Assembly (NCBI RefSeq): GCF_021130785.1
Contig: NW_025778903.1
Location: 1 to 64,000 of the forward strand
Source: Homalodisca vitripennis
Lineage: Eukaryota > Arthropoda > Insecta > Hemiptera > Cicadellidae
Direction of reading: 5' to 3'
DNA length: 64,000 nt
In this document: in pieces, positions 47,177 through 57,645 of the stretch
How the letters are laid out: every line of letters starts with the position of its first letter
Position numbering within the stretch: position 1 is the first letter of the stretch
Notes under the pieces: model-generated
The model's input: the letters and a program-made list of their open reading frames with translations, nothing else
Database searches by the model: none
Told to the model about the DNA's origin: nothing
Made by a program: the position numbers and the translations under genes

Positions 47177-49160
47177 GCCCAGAACTCGGCAGTGAGGAGG
47201 AACGATGTCATAAACAAGCAGACTAAACTAAAAAACAAACTCCGTAAATTATATTGGAAAACCAGGGACAGTAAAGATTGGGAGATGTATAAAAGAACAC
47301 GCAATGAATTGAATGGGATGGTGTGGAGAGCAAAGAGATTTTTTTCACTGAGAAATTATCCACTAACAAGGATCCCAAAGATTTTTGGACTTGTTTGAAA
47401 CAGTGTAATATAGTTATGAAAAACAGAAATGAAAACATTCCACACCAACTGAAGCTTGATGACATCAATCAGTATTTTGTCAATATGTCAATCAGTATAT
47501 GGGGAAAAGAAATGAAGCCAGAGTTGAAGAAATTGATTTCTTCAGAACTAGTAAGAGAATTGTGTCTATGAATGATTTTAGCTTTTCTGCTGTCACTGAA
47601 GATGATGTAAAAAAAGCACTAAATGAAATCAAATCTAGAGCTGTTTGTAGTGATGAAATATCCATCCAAATGATTAAGGCCGTGAGTCCGTATGCTTTGG
47701 GTGCAATTACTCATCTCATTAACAAATCATTGATGAGCGGTGTGTTCCCGCAGAGATGGAAAATGAGTATTGTTCATCCATTGCCAAAAGTAACGTCCCC
47801 TAAAAGTGTCCAACAACTGAGACCCATCTCGATTTTACCAGCAATATCAAAGATTATGGAAAAGATAGTAACATGTCAAATAGCACAGTATATGAACGAA
47901 GTAAAAATATTGCCAAAAACACAATCTGGATTTAGAGAAAATCATAGCACATGCACTGCCCTGGTACGTCTGTTCAGTGACTTAATTGATGCGAAATATA
48001 AAGGGATGTGTAGTTCACTAGTGATACTGGACTACTCACAAACATTTGATTCCCTTAACCATAAACTTTTGTACGCTAAGATGCATTGTTATGGCTTTGG
48101 CAAAAAATCAATCGAGTGGGTAAAATCATACCTAGGAGACAGAAGTCAGGTTACAAAGATGGGAAGTGGGACGTCAACCTCACTTGTCAAAAGGCGAGGT
48201 GTTCCTCAAGGAAGTTGTCTTGGACCTATATTGTTCAACTTATATACGTCCCCCAGTTGTGTTCAAAGCTGTGCAGCTCACCTGTACGCAGATGATTGTC
48301 AGTTGCGCTTGTCATACGAGCCTGGCTCCATTGATGAGGCTATTGAGAAAATAAATTCCGACCTAGTGAACATCAACACTTGGTCGGTTAACAATCGCCT
48401 TAAACTCAATATAGGTAAGTGCATTGTCCTTCATCTTGCCCCACACAATCTGTTGCAGGCCCATGGTCAGAGAGGAGTGAGGGTAAGGCTCAGTGGGGAG
48501 AGCCTGTCTGTCTCTGAGTCAGTCAAGACTCTCGGAGTTGTGCTTGACAGTGAGCTCACCTTTTCTGATCATGTCACTCATGCTATCCAGCGTGCCCTTG
48601 GTAGGCTGAGGGGTCTGTACAGATTTAGAAGTCTGCTGCCAGAATCCGCTAAGCTCCGGCTTATGAGTTCTCTTGTTCTATCTGTATTTTATTACTGCTA
48701 TCCTGCATACGGCAACAGTATCTCTAGGGGAGACATAGATCGGATTCAAAGACTGCAAAACTCCGCAGTTCGATTCATTTTCAATTTGAGGCGCTTTGAT
48801 CATGTGTCACCTTTCCGAGATGCTGTCAGTTTGTCCCCCATGGAAAATGTATACAGGATCCTGACATGTGGCATGATCCACAAGGTGCTTGCGCTGGGTG
48901 AGCCGCGGTACCTGAGCGAGAAGCTCCAATTTCGGGAGGAGGTCTCTCAACGCAGTGTCCGCCATGGTGACCTGCTTCACTTTCCCAGAGTCAAGCATGA
49001 GTTTGGGAGGAGGAGCTTTTCTTACTTTGGCCCAAAGTTGTACAATGACCTCCCCCAGAATCTTAAACAGACTTCTGTTACTGTTTTTAAAAGTAAAATT
49101 AAGAAAAATGATTGTACAGTAATTTATTTGTCTTGTTTGGGTTTTTTCTTTAGTCTATAG
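47177..49160 (+). pseudogene. Non-LTR retrotransposon ORF2 fragment: linker, reverse transcriptase and C-terminal domain
   Basis: The 553-codon frame at 47499-49160 holds a complete polymerase. It shows the LRPISILPAISKIMEKIV block (107-124), QSGFRENHST (142-151) and motif A VILDYSQTFDSLNH (D178; the family usually has KAFD). Further on are RRGVPQGSCLGPILF (232-246) and the catalytic YADD at 263-266. After these come LKLN-GK and LGVVLDSELTFSDHV, and a C-terminal Tyr- and Arg-rich region with SVFYYCYPAYGNSIS. Upstream, the same protein continues in two other frames (47177-47340 and 47340 to about 47500-47570), so there are two frameshifts, the first in a seven-T run at 47338-47344. The enzyme would copy element RNA at a nicked target, but without an endonuclease and an intact start this copy is non-autonomous. 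The long intact frame indicates a young insertion. Exact clade (CR1 versus jockey) is uncertain. Confidence 0.93.
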
Positions 49161-49274
49161 GTTTTAGTTTTTATTTTTATTTCCCAGTATTGTAAATAGT
49201 GTAAGATATGACAAGAGTTGTTCTGTAAAGCAGTTGTTATACTGAGAAACGCTTGCAATAAAGGCATTTTTATT
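47177..49274 (+). mobile_element. 5'-truncated CR1/jockey-type non-LTR retrotransposon
   Basis: Coding similarity starts abruptly at about 47177, in the linker between endonuclease and polymerase, and the endonuclease domain is absent. The element ends shortly after an aataaa signal at 49257-49262. The word aactc occurs at the left junction (about 47172) and right junction (49275) and may be a short target duplication. Insertion in a tandem repeat, loss of the 5' part and a short direct flank are typical of target-primed reverse transcription. Confidence 0.85.
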
Positions 49275-49535
49275 AACTCCCGGGAGTCTGACGTCACGAC
49301 TTGTACTGTGAATGTTTAAAACTCCCAGCACTAACAAGGAAATATGTCCGGAGGAGGCTATGTAATAGGATATGTAGCACTTGGGGGGATTCCAACACTG
49401 CCCGGAACTCCCGAGAGTCTGACGTCACGGCGAGTACTGTGAATGTTTAAAACTCCCGACACTAACAAGGAAATATGTCCGGGGGAGGCTATGTTATAGG
49501 ATATGTAGCACGCGGGGGATTCCAACCTCATAGCA
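49275..49535 (+). repeat. 131-bp tandem repeat, two units, with CRE-like palindromes
   Basis: Unit 1 begins aactcccgggagtctgacgt at 49275. Unit 2 begins aactcccgagagtctgacgt at 49406, so the period is 131 bp. Both contain tgacgtca (a perfect 8-bp palindrome identical to the consensus CREB site), gtgaatgtttaaaactccc, and an aaggaaatatgtccgg block. They differ at few positions. The unit edge ccaacactgcccgg links them to the array interrupted by the two transposons upstream. Confidence 0.9.
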
Positions 49536-51337
49536 AAGGTGTGAATTTTGTATCAGTATTCGCGAACTTGTATTTCTTGTCACCTCTGTCAGAGTTCCAA
49601 GTTTGCTTTAACTTACATCTTCCTTAGGAAACAGTGAAGGATTAACGACATTTTCCAAGTTCGTTGATTCATCTCCGAAAGGGTCCTTGAGTAATAGTTA
49701 CATTTATATATTACATTTTTCCGAAATATTTTTATTCTAAACTCATATATAAATATATGCATTTTTTAAATTTAAAATTATAACCATTGCTTTAAACATT
49801 ATGCTGCCAAATATTACACGTCTTTGGTTTGCAAGAGAGGAACAAACTTCGTTGTGTTGATAAAATATTTCATTGGCCTATATTATTTACTATTTCAATA
49901 ATAAATGTGATTGTACTCAGTTTGTTCCAAAAATATTTATTCGTTGTTACACACGAACTCCATTGTACAGATGGGTACTAACGTTTAGCAAAATCACGTT
50001 AATTGACAATCACAATCATCCAACTCGACGTTAGTGATATATATTAATTAAAAAGTCTATAGGTTAGTTCGTTCTCAATATATTGTGCGGACAGACAGAC
50101 ACACTGACAGAAATTAAATTTTCCACACTCCCGAGCGATAGGCTTTGCTAATGCTCAGTTACATATACTGCATTTAATAAATATTTTTGTTAAAGATTTT
50201 TACAAGCCTACATTGATGGAGTACTATTCTCTGCCCGCTATGATTGATAAAGTACAAAACTTAGAATTCGTTCTTTTCAAGGTGGCATCAATGAGACAGT
50301 CGTCACGATCCCCCTTCACGGTATCTCGGTAAAAGACCTCTCCAATTCCCTTTACCAGTCTAAAAATATCTTGCCACGTCTGGAGGCACGTGGTGATAAG
50401 AATAGATAGGGGAAGCTAAGATTACGTCACATGTCTACCTAAATTCGTTATCGACATGTTTTGCGTACAGTTAAACTTATATAACGAATAGCAAATTGCA
50501 TGGAGGGACATGCTCTATCATCAAACTCTACGTATCTTTAATGTATAGATCAAGTTTAAGGCAAAACGTTCTCTCAAATAAAACAGGAATTCAGGTTCTT
50601 GCGGGGAAAGAACAGCTATCGAAGTCGAAGTTGCCTATTTATAAATAATAATTCCTATATCATACAGGTAGACTAAAAAATTATGTTTTGATAACAATAC
50701 GACAATCAATTTTCGAATTTGGGAATTCTGATTGGTCAACTGGGATTATTATATTCTTGTGTTGCATAGATACGGACGTAAGCACAACCATTCATAGAAC
50801 ACAAGGATGAACCAGAGAAGGTATCCAAATTAATTTGGGTGAACCTTTGAGTAAAATATTTAGCGATATTTGGCCCTTTTATTGGAATCAGGCAAACAAA
50901 AGGCATCATGTCTTGTGTATGTTTGCAGGCCGTTTTCTGGGCCGATCTTAGCGAACGAAATCTGCTTGTTTCTTTTAGCCCTGTTCATCAGTGCAGCCGG
51001 ACCATCTCAGTTACCCCTCTAAACCCGTCTATCGCTGATGAACTTCATCAGTTCGCATTAGACTAGTGAAAGTTTCAGTAAATCTTTTATAAATATAAGA
51101 AATACAAATATCTGTAATTGCAAGTCACTGTTTGATTCTTTTAATAATTGCATTTCAACAATTGCAATTGTATTGTAAAAGGAACCTTCCGTGGTAATAT
51201 GAGAATCCGGAAAATGTTAGATCTCAAAGTAAGATATTTCCTGTTTAATTAAGGTCCATGTGTAACGGAAATGTTTGGTTTCAGGAGACTTTCAAAGTAA
51301 TTATTATGCTTTAAAATGTGGAGTTTTGGTATATTTC

Positions 51338-51338
<1 letters not shown>
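49536..51338. other. Unrecognised sequence
   Basis: No gene is supportable. GC-richer patches at 50270-50420 and 50930-51070 stand out. The second contains ctgttcatcagtgcagccgg and gctgatgaacttcatcagtt with short self-complementary words, perhaps an old mobile element edge. Near 50085-50165, traces of family A (cggacagacagacac, then gctttgctaatgctcag) are visible. Confidence 0.4.

Positions 51339-51370
<32 letters not shown>
51339..51370. repeat. (AT)n microsatellite, interrupted
   Basis: About 32 bases of TA repeat, broken by one G at 51352. Confidence 0.9.
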
Positions 51371-51372
<2 letters not shown>

Positions 51373-52700
51373 TAAATTTTACAAGTGTTTCATTTTAATT
51401 AAGTAAATTTAAAATACATTTAATTATAAATTTTAGACTTTTATCAAGATTGACAAAGAAAAGAAAATTTTTGGAAGATAGACAATTGATTTTATTTATT
51501 TAGTTTTTAGGGTGTTAATAAAGTTTATTATCATAACATTATGAATTGTAAAATCTTTCTGAACTATCTCTGGTTTTGTAAAACAATGATAATGTAGTTT
51601 AGGAAATGGTCGTAATGACACTACCTGGAGTTCCTCCAGTCAGAAAAAAATTTAAATCTCATGCACTTTTACGCATTTTTTGTCATAGAGTTATGGAAAA
51701 TGTCTCGTTTAATTCACAAAAAATAAGTGTCAAAATGCATTTTATTTTCTTTAATAAGCGTATAGTCTTTAAATATTTTAACGATGAAATATAAAAAATC
51801 TAGATATTCTTTCTAAAATACCCAAAACAATATGTAAAAACTAAAATGATTTAATGCATATTAGAGATGTTTTTTTAAGTAAACATATTCCTCTATTCTA
51901 CTAATAAAATTATGATCGATAAATTACGTGGTTTAACATTGCTGTAATGCAGCTTAAATCAATATGACTGCTAACAAAATGTTCTTAAAAAATTACCCTG
52001 AATGGACTAACGGACAGACATATTATTGTAACATGTTCACTGCATATGAAAGCGGTTCGTGCATTTAAATTCACAAAGTATTTTCTTGTTTTGCTATGAA
52101 TGGTTCTTAATAACCACTGTATTTACCATTGTAACTACCTAGATTTAAAAACGTTTAAGCCAAAATTCCTAAGTGAAATAAGTCAGTCGAATAACAATCT
52201 TTTATTGAAATCGACATGAATTACATATATGCCAATGGTAAACTTACAAACATATGTATTAGTTTAAAGTATTTAAAAACCAAATAACCTTATCTTAATA
52301 AAAAAATAAAACAAGTCTCTACTAACTGCAGTTAAGATTTAACTTTTGGCTTAAAACTCGAAAGTCACACGATTTTAAATTTGGCAGGACTTTCTGTGTA
52401 TCTGTTCTGTGAAAAGGGGATAAAACAGTAATACTTAGAACTGAATAATGAATTATTCAGTATTTCTGTGTTTAAAAACTATAGAAAAAACGACATATTG
52501 GTCTTTAAACAAGTTATGTGGTATTATGGAGGGTCCCGTAAGAAAGGAGGGAAGGGGCACGCAGGTAGTCAGTGTAATTTATATCTGCTGCTTTCTGCGT
52601 CGCATGAGATAAACCAGGCTTATCAAATCTACATTTATAAAATTGAAATATAACGGTACAGTAGTTGCAAAATCGTGTGTAAAGTGCATTTTCGGGCTTC
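51371..52700. other. Unrecognised AT-rich sequence
   Basis: I see no gene, RNA or identifiable element in this interval. Confidence 0.35.
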
Positions 52701-53040
52701 AGGCAACAACTTCAACTCAAGCGGAACGCTGTTGTCCACAGGTGCGCTGTCCACATTATGTTCCATCCATATGTACCCACAGGATGTCCAGGAGCGGCAC
52801 ATGTGACCACAAATGTCGGGGAAAGGGTTGACTCGGTTGGTACAGTAGATAGTTGTGGCAGTGTGGGGGATGTTGGTGGAAGCGGTTGGGGTTGTTTCAG
52901 TACCGCCGGTCATCAGTAAGCTCAGATCTGGGGGATGTGTTACACTTCGTCTGGTAGGGCGCTTATCTCCCCTTACACAAAGGGGGGCCTACTACTCTAC
53001 CCCGAGAGGCCAACTTCTCCCTATGGTGGTTTATTAATGA
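52701..53040. repeat. GC-rich paralogous block, copy 1
   Basis: The block starting tcaagcggaacgctgttgtc at 52717, about 40 bases long, is repeated identically at 53876. A later block here, aggatgtccaggagcg (52782), recurs as aggatgtccaagagcg at about 54238. The minus strand has a 92-codon frame (52635-52913) with a Thr-rich start and the word NVDSAPVDNSVPL. The partner has MDSAPVDNSVPL in frame. Shared frame and higher GC suggest a coding origin, either an exon or a mobile-element ORF, but I recognise no family. Confidence 0.6.
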
Positions 53041-53531
53041 AATCTGGAAAAATCCTGTGAGTTACTACACATTTTTATTGTCTTGCATGATTACGTAGAC
53101 CTTTCTCCTACACAGACTAAAGTAATTTTATCTTCCAAAACAGTCAATTATGGTAGTTAGTTGTAAATATTCAGAAATAAGTTTTTTAATACTTTCAAAT
53201 AATTTATAAAAAAAATTAAACTACTAGTAAATTGTCACATCGGACATATCTTTTCTTGTAAACTGAACGAAAAGGTTTATCTAGGTATCGATTGATTGAG
53301 CCTCGTTAAAAACAGTCATCTCTTGCCCAAAATAATGAACTAAAATTTAACAATATCAATTATAGATTTTGACCACCAGTGGGATTAAGACTAGTTTAAG
53401 ATGAATAGGTATACACTTCATAAAATTAAAGCGAATGACAATGATGATTCTACTCAGTTGGGAAGTACTTTAATTGATTTCCTTTCAAGATTTTAGTAGT
53501 AAGAAGTGTACTATTTTCTTGTTATAGTGAG

Positions 53532-53537
<6 letters not shown>
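53041..53537. other. Unrecognised AT-rich sequence
   Basis: Nothing supportable is seen in this spacer. Confidence 0.35.

Positions 53538-53592
<55 letters not shown>
53538..53592. repeat. (AT)n microsatellite
   Basis: About 55 bases of TA repeat with a single C interruption at about 53572. Confidence 0.95.
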
Positions 53593-53622
53593 TATTGTGA
53601 AAGTGTACATAACAAAGTGACA

Positions 53623-53625
<3 letters not shown>

Positions 53626-53691
<66 letters not shown>
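53626..53691. repeat. (GT)n microsatellite
   Basis: About 66 bases of TG repeat with one GA interruption near 53655. It lies 33 bp from an AT microsatellite. Confidence 0.96.
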
Positions 53692-53694
<3 letters not shown>

Positions 53695-53869
53695 AGTGTG
53701 GTGTAGTTTCAAAACTAGAATAAGAAGATTGGTGGAGCTTTTTAAGTAAAAGAAACAGTCTCTCTCTCTTTTGAAAAAGATTTTAGGTTGAAACCTGAAT
53801 TTTCCGTTGTATTCAGAGACCGTGACGTGTAGAAAGGACTGTTTGTTCACGCAACGATGACACCCAGAC

Positions 53870-54290
53870 TGGCAGTCAAGCGGAACGCTGTTGTCCACAG
53901 GTGCGCTGTCCACATCAGGTCATCCTCCAGCGTCAAATATTTGCATTTTTACTTTAAAATACCTCACAGAGCCTAAATGTACCTTTATATAGAAAGTATA
54001 TACTTTTCATGCATCTACCGGCCTTTTTCTAAATCTCCAATGAGAAATATACTCGAATTTCAATCACTTAGCATGGTAATCACTCAGAGCAAAGTTTTCC
54101 TTTCTGATGTAACTGCATTCTTTTATTTATGCAATTTTTTCCAAAATTCGCATTAAGGATTAATATTGAGCCATAATAGACGCTTAAATATTTTTCACTG
54201 AAATTATTTTGTTAAATATAGATCTGGGCTATCCATAGGATGTCCAAGAGCGTCACATTTATTTATTTGCGACCGTAAGTGGAAGTGTGT
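53870..54290. repeat. GC-rich paralogous block, copy 2 (interrupted)
   Basis: It shares the identical block of about 40 bases at 53876 with the one at 52717, and the aggatgtccaagagcg block near 54238. In copy 1 the two blocks are about 65 bases apart, whereas here they are separated by about 360. Copy 2 therefore contains an insertion of about 300 bp of AT-rich sequence, or copy 1 has a matching deletion. Confidence 0.65.
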
Positions 54291-54990
54291 CAGCCACTTT
54301 TATTTACGACACTATCACCGCAGTTTTAAATGATCAATTATACATATCCCAAAAATACTAAATAAATAGGTTAGATCTTCTTTTTTATTAAGGACTTCTA
54401 ATAATTAGTTAAGTTGGTTAGAGTCTTAGTTAGTTGGTGAGAGTTAATTTTTGCAGTTTTTCACCAAGTTCTCAGGCAGTTCTATGATATTAGATGACAG
54501 GGAGGCGCATCTGCAACTAGCACAAGTATCTTGGGCGCAAATATGGCTTGAATTTTAAAAAATGTAGTGTTTTTATAATTGCTTAGCAAATATTTATTCT
54601 GTTGTTTGGACCAGATATTATGGAAACCGTTTATAAAGATATTACATTTATAAATAAAATTAATTAATTACATTTTTGTAACTATTACACTTACAAAGAT
54701 TTGCCGATTAATGTGAATTTTCCTAACCTATATTATAGTGTAATATAAATTTGATGTTTATCTAATTTCGATTGACTACAACTACAATACGCGTAATTTA
54801 TTTAATTTCGTTATATTTCTATCGTGTTACCTACTGAGGCATTACACCATCACCCTAGCAAATAATATTGATCTGTTAGTTAAGTTTTCCACTTCAGCAG
54901 ATTACTTCAGTATGATACAATACTACTAGGGTTACACACATTGCGAGCCAGTTCAATACAACACAATTCACCCAGCGAGTAATATATTTT
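54291..54990. other. Unrecognised AT-rich sequence
   Basis: No gene or known element can be supported. Confidence 0.35.
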
Positions 54991-55090
54991 ATGACGTCAG
55001 CGATACAAACGCCACGTTTCCGTTACATATTGCCAGGTCAGCTTACCACTATAATTTACTAAGGTTACTGAAATATCGTGGCCGAACACT
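54991..55090 (-). repeat. Inverted fragment of the 186-bp satellite family
   Basis: The minus strand reads agctgacctggcaatatgta and then acggaaacg. This matches the agctgagctggcaatatgta plus acggaaacatg core of the arrays at 2785-3465 and 61066-61590. A gtaaattata block precedes it at the expected spacing. Only about half a unit is recognisable and it is clearly diverged. Confidence 0.7.
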
Positions 55091-55665
55091 GCCGTGTTAT
55101 ATTTGTAATTTCAACTTGTTAGCCAAATCGATCAATGACCTAATCAAGGAGCCCTATGATTTCACAAAACCAAGCATTGGAAATTATAGCAGTTACGGTA
55201 ATCGTGAATAAGGTTGTTTTCAATCTGTTTCCATGGTGACTTTATATTCATTCTATATTAGCCTACATTTTAAATTTTACAGTTAATTATTTATCATAAA
55301 AATTTCTGTTATAATAATTTCTTCACTTTTTCATACGGATCATTATTTGTCACTGTCACGTTCTTTATTTTGAGATATTCGAAATTTTGGTCAAGATGGT
55401 CCACGTCATTGCTCCTTAAATTTTTAAAACAAAATATGGTTTTATGTTTCATACCACAGGTCAATTTTGTATTGCTAAAACGATATGTTCGTTTATGTTT
55501 GTTACAAACATACATATGAATGTTAGTTTAGCTCTATTTTAACTTCCGCTCAGTGCACTATCTCTGATCTGACATATCACAATAACAATAACAATTTATC
55601 ATATACGTCACATGTATCTTGCACCTGATGAGAAGATGAGTACACATCTTCGTCTAGATTACATA
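55091..55665. other. Unrecognised AT-rich sequence
   Basis: No supportable gene. A 68-codon minus-strand frame at 55309-55515 lacks recognisable features. Confidence 0.35.
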
Positions 55666-55910
55666 GGATGACTGCTGGAAAAACCATACAGAACTGTGTT
55701 GTAGTTTGGATGTCTCCGATGTCGAACCGAGTCAAAGGATTTGTGTTAAACGTATTCGACGTCGGTTCTTTGGAGTTCTACAGGCTGACTTGGATTCATT
55801 CAATGGCGGTGTCACATACCAGACGCTGCACTAAGATGAAGGTGACATGGAGCTAAAGTCAACATTCACGTTGAATCAACTATTCCCTCCATAACTATGA
55901 TATGTTTTAA
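55666..55910 (+). repeat. Dispersed repeat family B, copy 3 (diverged)
   Basis: The blocks gttaaacgtattcgacgtcg, a ggagttctacag block, and cattcacgttgaatcaacta followed by ttccctcc, parallel those at 29629-29800 and 34366-34545 in order, but with more substitutions. Confidence 0.55.
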
Positions 55911-56339
55911 AAATTAGAGTTATAAATGACCTTTTTTAGTATAATATTACTATTTTATTTTATTATTTTTAGTATTTTGTGTTTGACTAATAAACCTCAC
56001 AAACAGAAATGGTTCTAATTAAGCCTGTTTTATGTAAATACCACTTATTATTCCTGACCGTATTACTCATTGGATGTTATCAGGTAAACTATGTACTTAA
56101 AATTGTTTTTTTTGTAAATAAGATTTATTAATGTAATAATTTAAGAACCAAGTATGTAACAGTTAATGAAGTACCCAATGATGGGAATATCACACTAAAA
56201 GACGTCTATTGTATAGTGTATTCCTTTTGTAGTAATACAATTTTAAATTAATAAAGCACAATGCGTAAAGTATTTTTTGTTATCGATATTTGCATTATAT
56301 TTGAATTTATTGATTAATGTATTAAAAATAAAATACAGA
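55911..56339. other. Unrecognised AT-rich sequence
   Basis: Nothing supportable between the family B copy and the inverted repeat segment. A 91-codon plus-strand frame at 56277-56552 runs antisense through the repeat copy and is not called. Confidence 0.35.
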
Positions 56340-56745
56340 TTTTTATTTTTTTTTATCACCCACTTTCCGACACGTTTTTTGTATAGAGGATGTTTTTTTT
56401 TAAATTTTGAACTACAACCAGATAAAACAAATCATTCAATTGTTATACAATTAATTTTAATATCAATTGTTGCAACATTACTTGCTATCTTCAAGAACGA
56501 AAATGACAACCATTTAACTTTTACTGCGGACATTATAACAGATGGAGACTAATTCAATAACAAGTTTGCTCAGTCTAATCTCCGCTGCGCCGGCATAATC
56601 ACGTTATCATTACCAGGTAACTGAATTGACGCTGACAGACTGTTATTGTTATTATCCTTCAGTCGGAGCTTGTTACCGTCTGGTTGTCACCTTGTTATGG
56701 GGACATCACTCTGGGTTGGTGGTCTCTTTGTAGCTTGGACTGATA
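56340..56745 (-). repeat. Third, inverted and diverged copy of part of the end duplication
   Basis: The minus strand of this stretch aligns with 2180-2560 and 59835-60190. The shared blocks are aaggtgacaaccagacggta, ataacaataacagtctgtca, cagttacctggtaatgataa, a gagattagactgagcaaactt block and tctgttataatgtc. It lies less than 1 kb before duplication copy 2, in the opposite orientation. Similarity fades beyond the aactttcgttctt-like region. Confidence 0.88.
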
Positions 56746-57645
56746 TATTCAGTACAATTAACAAAATACACTTTAAAACAAGTTAAGAGACGACATAGGA
56801 ATATGATTTGGTTCATATTTGGTCCAGGTTCATAGTTTAGAAATCGAGCCATATATATGTACTGTCCTATTTTACTCAATTTTATTACTTTATATTAAAG
56901 GTTAAACCAATAACAGTACTAAAAATTGAAATTTTTTAGGCAAAACATTAGTTTTGAAGAGCTTATTTAGGGTTTTAATTAATTATTCACCACTTCCAGC
57001 CGAATAAATGATTTAGGAATTTGAACTCTGAACTTTCAAAATAAACTATAATTAAAAATGTATAAAGGATTAAATATAAATTTCATAAAAAATTGTATTA
57101 AAACCTTACATGGTTTGATGTAAGATTTCGACTTGGAAATATCAGATGTTCCTTTTGAATAACATAATACAATATATTAATATTTCTTTAAACATAGGAA
57201 AGATATGGTGTGCCGCCAGGTAGTAATTTTGTCCATAGATTCTCGATGAGGCTGGTGGAATAATGTTATTGTTAAGTCTAACTACTTCCCACTAAGGTGG
57301 GCAAATCAAGTTTGACAGAGAAGCTAATATTCTGACACCACATTTCTAGTTGTCGGGAACCTCAAGAAGGCCTGTGTACCCTAGTTTCTCAGTAAAACTG
57401 CTTATTTAATGCTGACGGTCATGACAGTGCTCTCTAATTCCAACTTGACATTGACAGATACACGTCACTCAATTTCAACGTTATCTAAGCCAGATTAGAT
57501 AAGTTAGTTTATGAAGCCGACGTACTCATACATCCAATACCGTACTTGCCTGTAGAGATGTTCCAACATATGGTAGTAGTTCTGGTATACTCCATAGTTA
57601 CAGGCTGTATTTTTTTCTAAGCTTTTGCTCTGAAAAAACTGCACA
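56746..57645. other. Spacer before duplication copy 2
   Basis: No gene is seen. The left edge of the visible duplication at 57646 is set only by the start of the window. The sequence just before it may also be duplicated outside the window. Confidence 0.4.
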
